From Sphingomonas lycopersici (GTDB taxonomy: Bacteria; Pseudomonadota; Alphaproteobacteria; Sphingomonadales; Sphingomonadaceae), in contig NZ_JANFAU010000015.1 in assembly GCF_026130605.1 (NCBI RefSeq), positions 1-64,000 on the forward strand: DNA of 64,000 nt, written 5' to 3'. The notes beneath the pieces were generated by a model. That model made no database searches. It was given only the letters and a program-made list of their open reading frames with translations, and was not told where the DNA came from. Positions 49,046 through 57,990 of the stretch are shown piece after piece. The position numbers and the translations under genes are program-made. How positions within the stretch are numbered: the first letter of the stretch is position 1; every line of letters starts with the position of its first letter.

Positions 49046-51019
49046 CTACATCCCGAGCGAGGCGCGCAAGAAGGTGTCCGCCTTGTCGAGCATCTCGGCG
49101 CGTGCGGCAGAATCGTCGAGCTGGTGATCCAGCCCCTTGAATTCGACCAGTTCCACCTTCTTGCCCGCATCGCGCAGCTTATCGCGCATCAGCCGCGATT
49201 CGTTGACGCGCACGTTCGAATCCTCGTCGCCGTGGAACAGCAGCACCGGTGCCTTGATCGCCGCCGCATTGCGCGCGGGCGATCCTTCGCGAACGTGCGG
49301 GCCGTTGCCGATGTAGCGATCGACGATCGAAAAGCTCATGTAGGCGCGCGCTTCGGTGCGCAACGTTTCCAGATCGGTGACCGGCGCGATCGCGACGATC
49401 GCCTTGAACAGATCGGCATCGAGCGCCGCCGATTGCAGCGCGGCATAGCCGCCATAGGACCAGCCGACGATCGCCAGCTTGCCGGGATTGGCGATGCCTT
49501 GCTGGGTCAGCCAGCGGCCGGCGTCGTTGACGTCGCCGATCGCGGTGCGCCACGATTGGAAGCCGTTCTTCTGGAACCACGCCTCGCCATAGCCGCTCGA
49601 CCCGCGGAAATTGGGCTGGAGCACCGCGAAGCCGCGCGCGGCGAAGAATTGCGCCAGCCAGTCGAAGCCCCATTCGTCGCGCGCACCCGGGCCGCCGTGC
49701 GGCATCACGATCGTCGGCAGGTTCTTCCCGTCGGTCCCCACCGGCAGCGTGAGATAGCCGGGGATCATCGTCCCGTCCGCCGCGCGGTAGCTGATCGGCT
49801 TCATTGTCGCGAGCTTGATATTGGCGAGCTCGGGGCGCGCGGCGAGCACCTCCTCCATCTTCCGCGTATCCTTGTGGAACAGATAATAGCGGCCGGGATC
49901 GTCGTCGCTGCTGGCGCTGAGCAGCAGATCCTTTTCGTCGGCGCTGGCATCGACGAAGCGGATCTGCGGCAGGTTAGGGATCGCCTTGCCCAGCGCGGCG
50001 GAGAGTTTCGCCAGCTCGGGATCGAAGAATTGCGCGCGGCGCTTGTCGGTCACCCAGGATGCGCCGACGACGCGCTGCTGGCGCCCGATGCGGATCAGAT
50101 CGTCGACGTCGACCTCGGGGTGCGCGACGACCAATTGCTTGGTGAGATTGCCGTCGAGCGAGATGCGGAACACCGCGCGCCGCCCGTCGGCATCGTCGAA
50201 ACCATAGACCGCGTCGAGCGTGGGATCGACCGCGATCGGGTTGAACCCCCGGCCGGCATCCATCCCGACGCGATATTGGCCGAGCGTCTGCCAGCTCCGC
50301 TCGCCGCGCTTGCGATAGCTGTAGGAGATCGTGTCGCTGCTATAGCCGCCGGCGGTTTCCCCCTGATTGCCCATGATGCGTATCGTGCCGATGCCGTCGC
50401 TGATATAATCGGCGGCGTGGGTCCGCGGCTGTTCGACCGGCCGGCGCGACAGCGACACGGTGTTGACCAGATCGATGCCGACCCCGCTCTTGTCGTTGGC
50501 GAGGCGCGTGCCGATCGTGTTCTCGGGCACATAAGTGTGCGTCATCAGCACCGAGCCGCCGCTGCCGTCACCCGTCCAGTCGACCACCGCGCCGCCGGAT
50601 TGCATGATGTTCAATGCACGAAAGCTGTTCGGTTCCTGCGACAGCCGCTTGAGCCCGCTGCCGTCGTCGTTGATCGCGAACATCCGCGTGAAGCCGATCA
50701 GCGTGCCCGCGTCGTTGACCTGCATCGACACATGGCAGATCAGCCGCGACGGCGTGGTCCAGCGGCAATAATCGAGCTGCTCGGTGCCCGCGGCGTTGCG
50801 CAATATCGCCTTCAGCGGATTGTTGCTGAAATCGCTGACGGTCAGCATCTGGCCGCGCGCGCCGTCGGCCAGGAGGACCGCCACCTTCTTGCCGTCCGGC
50901 GACAGGCTGATGCCCTGGATCGATTCGCGCGCGCCGAACGCCTTGGCCTCGCGCGACGGCTCGGCGTGCGCCGCGGTCGCCGCGAGAGCGACGCCGGCGA
51001 GAAATACTGCTTTGTGCAT
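49046..51019 (-). CDS. Exported S9-family (prolyl-oligopeptidase-like) serine peptidase
   Basis: A 657-residue protein with a signal peptide (KAVFLAGVALAATAAHA). A beta-propeller-type N-terminal domain (about 30-400) precedes an alpha/beta hydrolase domain. The nucleophile is Ser521 in VGWSYGGYAALQS. The triad is completed by Asp in LLFHGDEDSNVRVNES and His in GLDHQLDD. The oxyanion-loop HGGPGARDEWGF is present. Such enzymes release dipeptides or acyl groups from peptides in the periplasm. It is a monocistronic gene convergent with rpsD. Whether it prefers proline cannot be told. Confidence 0.92.
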   Translation of the reverse strand: MHKAVFLAGVALAATAAHAEPSREAKAFGARESIQGISLSPDGKKVAVLLADGARGQMLTVSDFSNNPLKAILRNAAGTEQLDYCRWTTPSRLICHVSMQVNDAGTLIGFTRMFAINDDGSGLKRLSQEPNSFRALNIMQSGGAVVDWTGDGSGGSVLMTHTYVPENTIGTRLANDKSGVGIDLVNTVSLSRRPVEQPRTHAADYISDGIGTIRIMGNQGETAGGYSSDTISYSYRKRGERSWQTLGQYRVGMDAGRGFNPIAVDPTLDAVYGFDDADGRRAVFRISLDGNLTKQLVVAHPEVDVDDLIRIGRQQRVVGASWVTDKRRAQFFDPELAKLSAALGKAIPNLPQIRFVDASADEKDLLLSASSDDDPGRYYLFHKDTRKMEEVLAARPELANIKLATMKPISYRAADGTMIPGYLTLPVGTDGKNLPTIVMPHGGPGARDEWGFDWLAQFFAARGFAVLQPNFRGSSGYGEAWFQKNGFQSWRTAIGDVNDAGRWLTQQGIANPGKLAIVGWSYGGYAALQSAALDADLFKAIVAIAPVTDLETLRTEARAYMSFSIVDRYIGNGPHVREGSPARNAAAIKAPVLLFHGDEDSNVRVNESRLMRDKLRDAGKKVELVEFKGLDHQLDDSAARAEMLDKADTFLRASLGM

Positions 51020-51102
51020 CTTTGCCCCCTCTTCCCCTCGCGTCATGCTATCGCGCCTCGTGACCGGCGCAAGCGACCGAATGATCGGCGGATGAGAAAT
51101 TC

Positions 51103-51804
51103 GTGAAAGATATCACCAATATCGTTGTACTTACCGGCGCCGGCATTTCCGCCGAGAGCGGACTTGCCACTTTCCGCGGTCCCGGCGGGCTGTGGGAGGG
51201 GCATCGCGTCGAGGATGTCTGCACCCCCGAGGCGCTGGCGCGCGACGCGGCGCTGGTGCATCGCTTCTACGATGCGCGGCGCGCGGCGCTGGGCGGCGTC
51301 GTCCCCAATGCCGCGCATGACGCGCTGGCGCGGCTTGATCGCGACTGGCCGGGCGAATTGCTGATCGTCACCCAGAATGTCGACGACCTCCACGAGCGCG
51401 CCGGGGCGCGGCGGATGCTCCATATGCACGGCGAGCTCAACTCGGCGCTCTGCGCGGCGTGCGATGCGCGCCGGCCGTGGACCGGCAGCCTCCCGCCGGG
51501 CACGTCATGCGACGGTTGCGGCGCACCCGTGCTCCGCCCCGACATCGTGTTCTTCGGCGAGATGCCCTATCAAATGGACACGATCGACCGCGCGCTGGCG
51601 ACATGCGACCTGTTCGTCTCGATCGGCACCTCGGGCGCGGTCTATCCGGCCGCGGGCTTCGTCCAGACCGCGCGCTATCACGGCGCGGCGACGCTCGAAC
51701 TCAACCTCGAGCCCTCCGCCGGGAGCGGCTGGTTCGGCGAAACGCGGCTCGGCCCGGCATCCGAACTGGTGCCCGGCTGGGTCGACCAGATGCTCGGCGC
51801 CTAA
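51103..51804 (+). CDS. cobB: NAD-dependent protein deacylase (sirtuin, CobB-like)
   Basis: A 233-residue sirtuin. NAD-binding GAGISAESGLATFRG, the TQNVDDLH and catalytic His in HMHGEL, four zinc cysteines (LCAACDARR and CDGCGAPVLRP), and the IGTSGAVYPAAG segment are all present. Tyr and Arg in RFYDARR sit in the YxxR spacing of class III sirtuins, which remove succinyl or malonyl groups from lysines. It starts at GTG with weak ribosome-binding sequence. The 3' end overlaps era by 4 bp in convergent orientation. Confidence 0.95.
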   Translation: MKDITNIVVLTGAGISAESGLATFRGPGGLWEGHRVEDVCTPEALARDAALVHRFYDARRAALGGVVPNAAHDALARLDRDWPGELLIVTQNVDDLHERAGARRMLHMHGELNSALCAACDARRPWTGSLPPGTSCDGCGAPVLRPDIVFFGEMPYQMDTIDRALATCDLFVSIGTSGAVYPAAGFVQTARYHGAATLELNLEPSAGSGWFGETRLGPASELVPGWVDQMLGA

Positions 51805-52694
51805 TCGACCCAGTCGAGCCCGATATCGCGATAGACCCCGCGATCCTCGTCCCAGCCCGGCTTGACCTTGACGTGCAGGTAGAGATGCACCGGCCGGTCG
51901 AGCAGCACCGCCAGCTCGGCGCGCGCGCGGGCGCCGATCTCGCGGATGCGGCTGCCGCCCTTGCCGAGGATGATCGCGCGCTGGGTCGGGCGCTCGACGA
52001 GGATCTGCTGGTGGATCTCGGCCGAGCCGTCCTCGCGATCGACGAACTTCTCGGTCTCGATCGTGCTCGAATAGGGCAGTTCGGCGTGGAGCTGGAGGTA
52101 GAGCTGCTCGCGCGTCACCTCCGCGGCGAGCGCGCGCTCGGTCGCGTCGGACACCTGGTCCTCGGGATAATGCCACGGCCCTTCGGGCATCGCACGCGCC
52201 AGCGCCGCCTTGAGTTCGGGCACCCCGTCTCCCGTCGTCGCGCTGACGAAGAAGGTTTCGGCGAAGGGCGCGATCGCGTTGAGCCGCTCGGCATGCGCGA
52301 GCAGCCGCGGCTTGTCCGCGACATCGACCTTGTTGAGGATCAGGTAGCGCGGCTCGCGGCGCTCGGCGAGGCGCTCGGCGATCTCCACCACCTTGGGGGC
52401 GAGCCCGCCCTTGGCGTCGACGACGAAGGCGAGCAGATCCGCCCCCTCCGCGCCGCCCCATGCCGCGGCGACCATCGCGCGATCGAGCCGGCGCTTGGGA
52501 TCGAAGATGCCGGGGGTGTCGACGAGCAGCAATTGCGTCTCGCCGCTGATCGCGACCCCCATCAGCCGGGTGCGCGTCGTCTGCGCCTTGGGGCTGACGA
52601 TCGCCACCTTCTGCCCGACGAGCGCGTTGACGAGGGTGGACTTGCCGGCGTTGGGCGCGCCGACCACCGCGATCAGGCCGCAGGATTGGGTCAT
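51801..52694 (-). CDS. era: GTPase Era
   Basis: A 297-residue GTPase. G1 is VGAPNAGKST, G3 is LLLVDTPGIF, G4 is LNKVDVAD, and the C-terminal KH domain has the RNA-binding loop IILGKGGSRIREIG. Era binds the 3' end of 16S rRNA and helps 30S maturation at the membrane. ATG 52694 overlaps the stop of the GIY-YIG gene by 4 bp. In this genome the order lepB-rnc-GIY-YIG-era is kept, as is usual apart from the inserted small gene. Confidence 0.98.
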   Translation of the reverse strand: MTQSCGLIAVVGAPNAGKSTLVNALVGQKVAIVSPKAQTTRTRLMGVAISGETQLLLVDTPGIFDPKRRLDRAMVAAAWGGAEGADLLAFVVDAKGGLAPKVVEIAERLAERREPRYLILNKVDVADKPRLLAHAERLNAIAPFAETFFVSATTGDGVPELKAALARAMPEGPWHYPEDQVSDATERALAAEVTREQLYLQLHAELPYSSTIETEKFVDREDGSAEIHQQILVERPTQRAIILGKGGSRIREIGARARAELAVLLDRPVHLYLHVKVKPGWDEDRGVYRDIGLDWVD

Positions 52695-53038
52695 GCGTGA
52701 TCCTCTGCGCGGGTACCCACATCCGTTCGCCCTGAGCTTGTCGAAGGGCGGCCTGCCACCTGCCGGTTGCGCGCCAGTCGTGACATCTCCTGCCAGTCGC
52801 CGCAAACCAGCGCTTCCTTTTTGGCGCGCGTCCACCCCTTGATGCGGCGTTCGGCCTCCAATGCCTCCAGCCTAGTCGGAAATTCCTGACTCCAGACGAG
52901 TGCCACCGGTCGGCGATGCCGGGTATGGCCCTCGATTTGTCCTGCTTGATGTTGGTTCATTCGCATTTCGAGATTGTCTGTGTGACCGCAATAGAAGGAG
53001 TTGTCTGCGCAGCGGAGAAGATAAGCCCAGAAGGTCAT
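52691..53038 (-). CDS. GIY-YIG nuclease-superfamily protein (UPF0213-like) with a repeat-derived C-terminus
   Basis: A 115-residue protein. The GIY-YIG fold is seen in WAYLLRCADNSFYCGHTDNL, the arginine helix RMNQHQAGQIEGHTRHRRPV, and the Glu-containing RLEALEAERRIKGWTRAKKE. The last about 20 residues (RPSTSSGRTDVG...) are encoded by half an R1 repeat (52724-52751). This tail has nothing to do with the fold and looks like later read-through into the repeat. The gene overlaps era by 4 bp. A YhbQ-like DNA-repair role is possible but unproven. Confidence 0.88.
   Translation of the reverse strand: MTFWAYLLRCADNSFYCGHTDNLEMRMNQHQAGQIEGHTRHRRPVALVWSQEFPTRLEALEAERRIKGWTRAKKEALVCGDWQEMSRLARNRQVAGRPSTSSGRTDVGTRAEDHA
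52724..52751. repeat. R1 half-repeat inside the end of the GIY-YIG gene
   Basis: CGTTCGCCCTGAGCTTGTCG followed by AAGGGCGG is one arm of the R1 family. The partner arm is missing. It forms the C-terminal codons of the GIY-YIG protein and ends just before era. Confidence 0.88.
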
Positions 53039-53057
53039 GGGCGCGCCGACCATGATC

Positions 53058-53134
53058 CGTTCGCCCTGAGCCTGTCGAAGGGCGTCCCGCCGCCCGAGAG
53101 TCGGGGACGCCCTTCGACAAGCTCAGGGCGAACG
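53058..53134. repeat. R1 palindromic repeat between rnc and the GIY-YIG gene
   Basis: Arms CGTTCGCCCTGAGCCTGTCG and CGACAAGCTCAGGGCGAACG. It lies in the gap between the rnc stop (53172) and the GIY-YIG start (53038) on the minus strand, so it is transcribed within this gene group. Confidence 0.9.
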
Positions 53135-53171
53135 GGGTGCGGGAGGTTCGGGCGTTCTCCCCCGCGCACGA

Positions 53172-53843
53172 TCACCGCACCTTCTCCAGCAACGCTTTGG
53201 CCGCCGCGGTCTCCGCCTCCTGCTTGCTCCCGCCCTCGGCGGTCGCCTCGGCCAGCTTGGGGATCGCCGCCTTCACCGTGAAGCGCGGCGCGTGGCCCGG
53301 CCCGGCGCGGTCGATCACTTCATAGACCGGGGGCTTGCGCTGATGCGCCGCGGCCCATTCCTGCAGCGCCGATTTGGGATGCTGCGGCGCCGCCGATCCG
53401 GTGGCGATGCGATCCCCCCACAAACGGCGGATCGCATCGCGCGCCGCCGCCAGCCCGGCATCGCGATAGAGCGCGCCGAGCAATGCCTCCATCACATCGC
53501 CGAGCACATTGTCGCTGTCGCTCGCCCCGTCGTCGCGCGCCTGCTTGCCGAGCCGCAGATGCGCCGGCACCCCCAGTCCGCGCGCCACCTCGGCGCAGAC
53601 CGCGCCGGTGACGAGCGCGTTGAACCGCTTCGACAGCGCGCCTTCCGGATCGGCCGGGAAACGCTCGTAAAGCCATTCGGCGATCACCAGCCCGAGCACG
53701 CGATCGCCGAGAAACTCCAGCCGCTCGTAATTGGCGTCGGAGCGGCTGCCGTGGGTCAGCGCGCGCTCGTAATCGGCCAGCGCGCCGGGCGGGCGGCCGA
53801 GCGCCTCGCCCAGCCAGCCGGCGAGATCGGCGGGCTCGCTCAG
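53172..53843 (-). CDS. rnc: Ribonuclease III
   Basis: A 223-residue enzyme if begun at CTG 53843. The RNase III signature is NYERLEFLGDRVLGLVIAEW (metal Glu/Asp), the second acidic patch is DNVLGDVMEALLGALYRDAG, and a C-terminal dsRNA-binding domain ends GSKQEAETAAAKALLEKV. It processes rRNA and other structured RNAs. The start is odd: no ATG/GTG/TTG lies near the expected position. CTG 53843 overlaps the lepB stop as CTGA and gives the normal N-terminus; the only canonical candidate is GTG 53891, which would overlap lepB by 52 bp. Confidence 0.93.
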   Translation of the reverse strand: MSEPADLAGWLGEALGRPPGALADYERALTHGSRSDANYERLEFLGDRVLGLVIAEWLYERFPADPEGALSKRFNALVTGAVCAEVARGLGVPAHLRLGKQARDDGASDSDNVLGDVMEALLGALYRDAGLAAARDAIRRLWGDRIATGSAAPQHPKSALQEWAAAHQRKPPVYEVIDRAGPGHAPRFTVKAAIPKLAEATAEGGSKQEAETAAAKALLEKVR

Positions 53844-54697
53844 AAGCCGCCCCCGATCCGGTTCCAGCGCGCGGCGGTGATCCAGGTCCACGGCAGGACC
53901 CAGTTCGCCGAGCCGTCGGTCGACCAGAACAGGATCACCGCCTTGCCCTCGATATTCTCCATCGGGACATAGCCGAACCCGCCCGATGCCTGGCTGAAAC
54001 GGCTGTCTTCCGAATTGTCGCGATTGTCGCCCATCATGAAGACATGACCGGCGGGGACGGTGAACAGCTCGGTATCGTCGGCCACCGTCTGCCCCATGTC
54101 GAGCACTTCATAGGAGCGCCCTCCGGGCAGCGTCTCGCGGAAGCGCGGATAGCGGCACACCTGCTTGCCGCCTTGCACGTCCTGGAATTGCGGCATGCAT
54201 TTGTCGGGGCCGTAATTGGGGGTGAGCGGGACGATGAAATCGTCGATCCGCTGCTTGGGCACCGGCTGGCCGTTGAGGATCAGCACGCCGCCTTTCATCT
54301 GCACCGTATCGCCGGGCAACCCGATCACGCGCTTGATCACGTCATGATCGTTGGCCGGGGGGCCGCGGAACACCACGGTATCGCCGCGCGTCGGCGTGCC
54401 GCCGAACAGCCGCCCCGGAATCGGCGGGAAGCCGAACGGGAGCGACCAGCGCGAATAGCCGTAATTCCATTTCGAAACGAACAGATAGTCGCCGATCAGC
54501 AGCCGCGGCAACATCGATTCGGACGGAATCGAGAAAGGCGCGAAGACGAAGCTGCGGAACAGCCAGACGATGATCGCCAGCTTGACGAGAAAGCGCAGCG
54601 TATCGCGCATTTCCGATTTTTTGGGCGCCGCGGCGGCGGCGGTCGCCTTGCCGATCGGCTGCGGGATATCGTCGGGCGGGGTGTCCTGTTCGGCCAT
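53840..54697 (-). CDS. lepB: Signal peptidase I
   Basis: A 285-residue inner-membrane enzyme that removes signal peptides from exported proteins. One transmembrane helix (residues about 35-55) precedes the catalytic serine in FSIPSESMLPRLLIGD. The lysine base is in HDVIKRVIGLPGD. Box E is FMMGDNRDNSEDSRF. Its long insert with CMPQFQDVQ and KQVCRYPRF has two cysteines, common in sphingomonads. ATG 54697 was chosen over an upstream in-frame start for lack of a better site. It is followed directly by rnc. Confidence 0.97.
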   Translation of the reverse strand: MAEQDTPPDDIPQPIGKATAAAAAPKKSEMRDTLRFLVKLAIIVWLFRSFVFAPFSIPSESMLPRLLIGDYLFVSKWNYGYSRWSLPFGFPPIPGRLFGGTPTRGDTVVFRGPPANDHDVIKRVIGLPGDTVQMKGGVLILNGQPVPKQRIDDFIVPLTPNYGPDKCMPQFQDVQGGKQVCRYPRFRETLPGGRSYEVLDMGQTVADDTELFTVPAGHVFMMGDNRDNSEDSRFSQASGGFGYVPMENIEGKAVILFWSTDGSANWVLPWTWITAARWNRIGGGF

Positions 54698-54798
54698 GCG
54701 GCCCGGCGTTGCCCAAGCACGCGCGCGCGTCAAGCCGCTGGCGTGTGGAACCGCGTATCGGTAACTGCTGTTCCAAGTTGAGTACAGGAAGGCGGATC

Positions 54799-56292
54799 AT
54801 GGCGGACTGGTCGACGATCGCGGCATTGCCGCAGCAGAAGCTCACCCAATTGTTCGACGCGGATGCCGGGCGGCTCGAACGCCTGTCGCTCGATGTCGCG
54901 GGGATCCATTTCGATTTTTCCAAGACGCATCTCACCGCCGAGATGATCGCGGCATTCGATGCACTGGCGCGGGCGAGCGATCTTGCCGGCAAGCGCGAGG
55001 CGATGTTCGGCGGCGCGCATGTCAACGTCACCGAGGATCGCCCGGTCGAGCACACCGCCGAGCGCGGCGAGGGCAATCCCGAAAGCGTGCGCCGCGCGCG
55101 CGGCTATCACGCGCGGATGCGCGCGCTGGTCGACGCGATCGAGGCCGATGCGTTCGGGCCGGTGCGGCATATCCTCCACATCGGGATCGGCGGATCGGCG
55201 CTGGGGCCGCATCTGCTGGTCGATGCGCTCGGGCGCGATTCGGATCGCTACGACGTCGCGGTCGTCTCCAATGTCGACGGCATGGCGCTGGAGGATGTGT
55301 TCAACCTGTTCGATCCGGCCGCGACGCTGCTGGTGGTCGCGTCCAAGACCTTCACCACCACCGAAACGATGATGAACGCCGAGAGCGCGATCGCGTGGAT
55401 GACCGAGCACGGGGTCGAGGACCCCTATGGCCGCGTCGTCGCGCTGACCGCCAGCCCCGACAAGGCGATCGAATGGGGTGTCGACGAAACCCGCGTGCTG
55501 CCGTTCAGTGAGGGCGTCGGCGGGCGCTATTCCTTATGGTCGTCGATCGGCTTTCCCGCCGCGATCAAATTGGGGTGGGACCAGTTCGAGGAATTGCTCG
55601 AGGGCGCGGCGGAGATGGATCGTCATTTCCGCCTTGCCGCGCTGCACGAGAATGCCCCGGTGCTCGCCGCCTTCGCCGATCTTTATTACACCCAGGTCCG
55701 CCGCGCCGAGACGCGCGCGCCCTTCGCCTATGACGAAAGGCTGCGGCTGCTGCCCAGCTACCTCCAGCAGCTCGAGATGGAATCGAACGGCAAGGGCGTG
55801 ACGATCGATGGCAAGCCGGTGACCTATCCCACCGCCGCGATCACCTGGGGCGGGGTCGGCACCGATGCGCAGCATGCGGTGTTCCAGCTGCTGCATCAGG
55901 GGACGCATCTCGTCCCGGTCGAATTCCTCGCGGTGATCGAACAAGGCGATACGCTGCCCGAGGAGCATCACCGCCAGTTGCTGCTCAACGCCTTTGCGCA
56001 GGGCGCGGCGCTGATGAAGGGGCGCGAAAACCCCGACGATCCGGCGCGCGCCTATCCCGGCGACCGCCCCTCGTCGACCTTGCTGCTCGACCAGCTCGAC
56101 GCGCGGACATTGGGCGCGCTGATCGCTTTCTACGAGCATCGCGTGTTCGTGAACGGCGTGCTCTTGGGGATCAATTCCTTCGACCAGTTCGGGGTCGAGC
56201 TGGGCAAGGAAATGGCCAAGGCGGCGGCGAAGGGCGGGGGGAGCTTCGATCCCTCGACCGACGACCTGATCCGGCGCGCCGGGCTGGCGTAA
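54799..56292 (+). CDS. pgi: Glucose-6-phosphate isomerase
   Basis: A 497-residue enzyme. The phosphate-binding segment is HIGIGGSALGPHLLVDAL, followed by VVASKTFTTTETMMNA. PGI signatures are RYSLWSSIGFPAAIKLG and a C-terminal SFDQFGVELGKEMAK, with the catalytic Glu and His in the usual order (FHHQGTH-type segment is LLHQGTHLVPVEF). It interconverts glucose-6-phosphate and fructose-6-phosphate in the cytoplasm. AGGAAGG lies before the ATG. It is divergent from lepB and followed by a palindromic repeat. Confidence 0.97.
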   Translation: MADWSTIAALPQQKLTQLFDADAGRLERLSLDVAGIHFDFSKTHLTAEMIAAFDALARASDLAGKREAMFGGAHVNVTEDRPVEHTAERGEGNPESVRRARGYHARMRALVDAIEADAFGPVRHILHIGIGGSALGPHLLVDALGRDSDRYDVAVVSNVDGMALEDVFNLFDPAATLLVVASKTFTTTETMMNAESAIAWMTEHGVEDPYGRVVALTASPDKAIEWGVDETRVLPFSEGVGGRYSLWSSIGFPAAIKLGWDQFEELLEGAAEMDRHFRLAALHENAPVLAAFADLYYTQVRRAETRAPFAYDERLRLLPSYLQQLEMESNGKGVTIDGKPVTYPTAAITWGGVGTDAQHAVFQLLHQGTHLVPVEFLAVIEQGDTLPEEHHRQLLLNAFAQGAALMKGRENPDDPARAYPGDRPSSTLLLDQLDARTLGALIAFYEHRVFVNGVLLGINSFDQFGVELGKEMAKAAAKGGGSFDPSTDDLIRRAGLA

Positions 56293-56300
56293 GCAATCAC

Positions 56301-56394
56301 CGTCATTCCCGCGAAGGCGGGAATCCATTCTCGCAGGTCAGGGAAAGAGCCGCCCCGCCAGCCAGAATGGATTCCCGCCTTCGCGGGAATGACG
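56301..56394. repeat. Palindromic repeat with GTCATTCCCGCGAAGGCGGGAATCC arms (R4 type)
   Basis: The left arm CGTCATTCCCGCGAAGGCGG and the right arm CCGCCTTCGCGGGAATGACG are long and nearly perfect, around a 40-bp centre. It lies just after pgi and may end its transcript. Confidence 0.88.
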
Positions 56395-56504
56395 GCGGTG
56401 GGCGCGGTTTCTGAACACTCCTTTACAGTGATCGGGATTTTGATCCTTTCGTCGAGCACCTCGGGCTCATATCTGCGCTCGACAGCGCTCGCGGAGACAG
56501 TTGA

Positions 56505-57854
56505 ATGGCCGAATACGATTATGACCTGTTCACCATCGGCGCCGGCTCGGGCGGGACGCGTGCGAGCCGGGTGGCGGCGGCGCATGGCGCGCGGGTGGCG
56601 GTCGCGGAGGAATATCGCGTCGGCGGCACCTGCGTCATCCGCGGCTGCGTGCCCAAGAAACTGCTCGTCTATGGCGCGCATTTCGCCGAGGATCTGAAAG
56701 ACGCCAAGCGCTTCGGCTGGCAGGTGCCCGACGAATGCGCGTTCGACTGGAAGACGCTCCAGGCCAATGTGCTGGCCGAGGTCGACCGGATCAACCTCGC
56801 TTATACGCATACGCTCGAAACCAACGGCGCGGAGATCATCCACCAGCGCGTCACGGTCACCGGCCCCAACGAGCTGACGCTCGCCGACGGGACCAAGAAG
56901 ACCGCCAAGACGATCCTTGTCGCGACCGGCGCGCATCCGCACATCCCGCAATTCCCTGGGCACGAACATGGCATCACCTCCAACGAGGCGTTCCATCTCG
57001 AGGCGATCCCGAAGCGCGTGCTGATCGCCGGCGCGGGCTATATCGCCAACGAATTCGCCGGCATCTTCCACCAGCTCGGCGCGCACGTCATCGTGATGAA
57101 CCGCACCAAGGAAATCCTGCGCGGCTACGATCTGCAGATCCGCGACCGGCTGCTCCAGATCAGCATGATGAAGGGGCTCGAATTCCGCTTCGACGCGACT
57201 TTCGAGAAGATCGACAGGAACGACGACGGCTCGCTCACCGTCCATATGTCGGGGCACGAGCCCGCGACGGTCGATTGCGTGATGTACGCCACCGGCCGCC
57301 TGCCCAATACCAAGGGGCTGGGGCTGGAGAATGCCGGGGTCGAGCTCGACGAGAAGGGCGCGGTGAAGGTCGACGCGCACAATCGCACCACCTGTCCGTC
57401 GATCTATGCGGTGGGCGACGTCACCAACCGCATCCAGCTCACCCCGGTCGCGATCCGCGAAGGGCAGGCGTTCGCCGAGAATATGTTCGGCGGCGGCAAT
57501 GTGACGGTCGATTACGACAATGTCCCCAACGCCTGTTTCAGCCACCCGCCGATCGCGGGGGTCGGGATGACCGAGTCGGAGGCGCGGCAGAAGCTCGGGT
57601 CGGTGAAGGTCTATTCGTCCGATTTCCGCCCGATGAAGAACGTCCTCGCCGGGCGCGACGAGCGGGCGCTATACAAGATGGTGTGCGACGGCGAGACCGA
57701 TCGCGTCGTCGGCATCCATATGATCGGGCCAGAGGTGGCGGAGATCATCCAGTCCGCCGCGGTCGCGGTGAAGGCCGGGCTGACCAAGGCGCAATTCGAC
57801 GCCACCGTCGCGCTCCACCCGACGATGGCCGAGGAGCTGGTGCTGCTGAAATAA
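56505..57854 (+). CDS. gor: Glutathione-disulfide reductase
   Basis: A 449-residue flavoenzyme. The FAD motif is LFTIGAGSGGTRASRVAA and the redox disulfide is GGTCVIRGCVPKK. The NADPH-binding GAGYIANEFAGIFHQLG and the C-terminal His-Glu couple in LHPTMAEELVLL are in the right places. It reduces glutathione disulfide with NADPH in the cytoplasm. There is no operon partner; repeats flank it on both sides. A clear upstream start is ATG 56505. Confidence 0.96.
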   Translation: MAEYDYDLFTIGAGSGGTRASRVAAAHGARVAVAEEYRVGGTCVIRGCVPKKLLVYGAHFAEDLKDAKRFGWQVPDECAFDWKTLQANVLAEVDRINLAYTHTLETNGAEIIHQRVTVTGPNELTLADGTKKTAKTILVATGAHPHIPQFPGHEHGITSNEAFHLEAIPKRVLIAGAGYIANEFAGIFHQLGAHVIVMNRTKEILRGYDLQIRDRLLQISMMKGLEFRFDATFEKIDRNDDGSLTVHMSGHEPATVDCVMYATGRLPNTKGLGLENAGVELDEKGAVKVDAHNRTTCPSIYAVGDVTNRIQLTPVAIREGQAFAENMFGGGNVTVDYDNVPNACFSHPPIAGVGMTESEARQKLGSVKVYSSDFRPMKNVLAGRDERALYKMVCDGETDRVVGIHMIGPEVAEIIQSAAVAVKAGLTKAQFDATVALHPTMAEELVLLK

Positions 57855-57879
57855 GGCAGTCCGTCTACACACTCACTCC

Positions 57880-57990
57880 GTCCCCCCGGCCTCGAGCCGG
57901 AGTCCATCGTGCCTCAGGCTTCGCGGCAAGAACCTCATGTCTCGCGCGTGCCTCCCGATGGACCCCGGCTTGAGGGCGGGGTGGCGGGGG
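57880..57990. repeat. R3 palindromic repeat between gor and lpdA
   Basis: Arms CCCCGGCCTCGAGCCGGAGT and CCCCGGCTTGAGGGCGGGGT, slightly diverged from the 38261 and 47449 copies, share the centre CAAGAACCTCATGTC. It lies between two flavoenzyme genes on the same strand. Confidence 0.85.
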
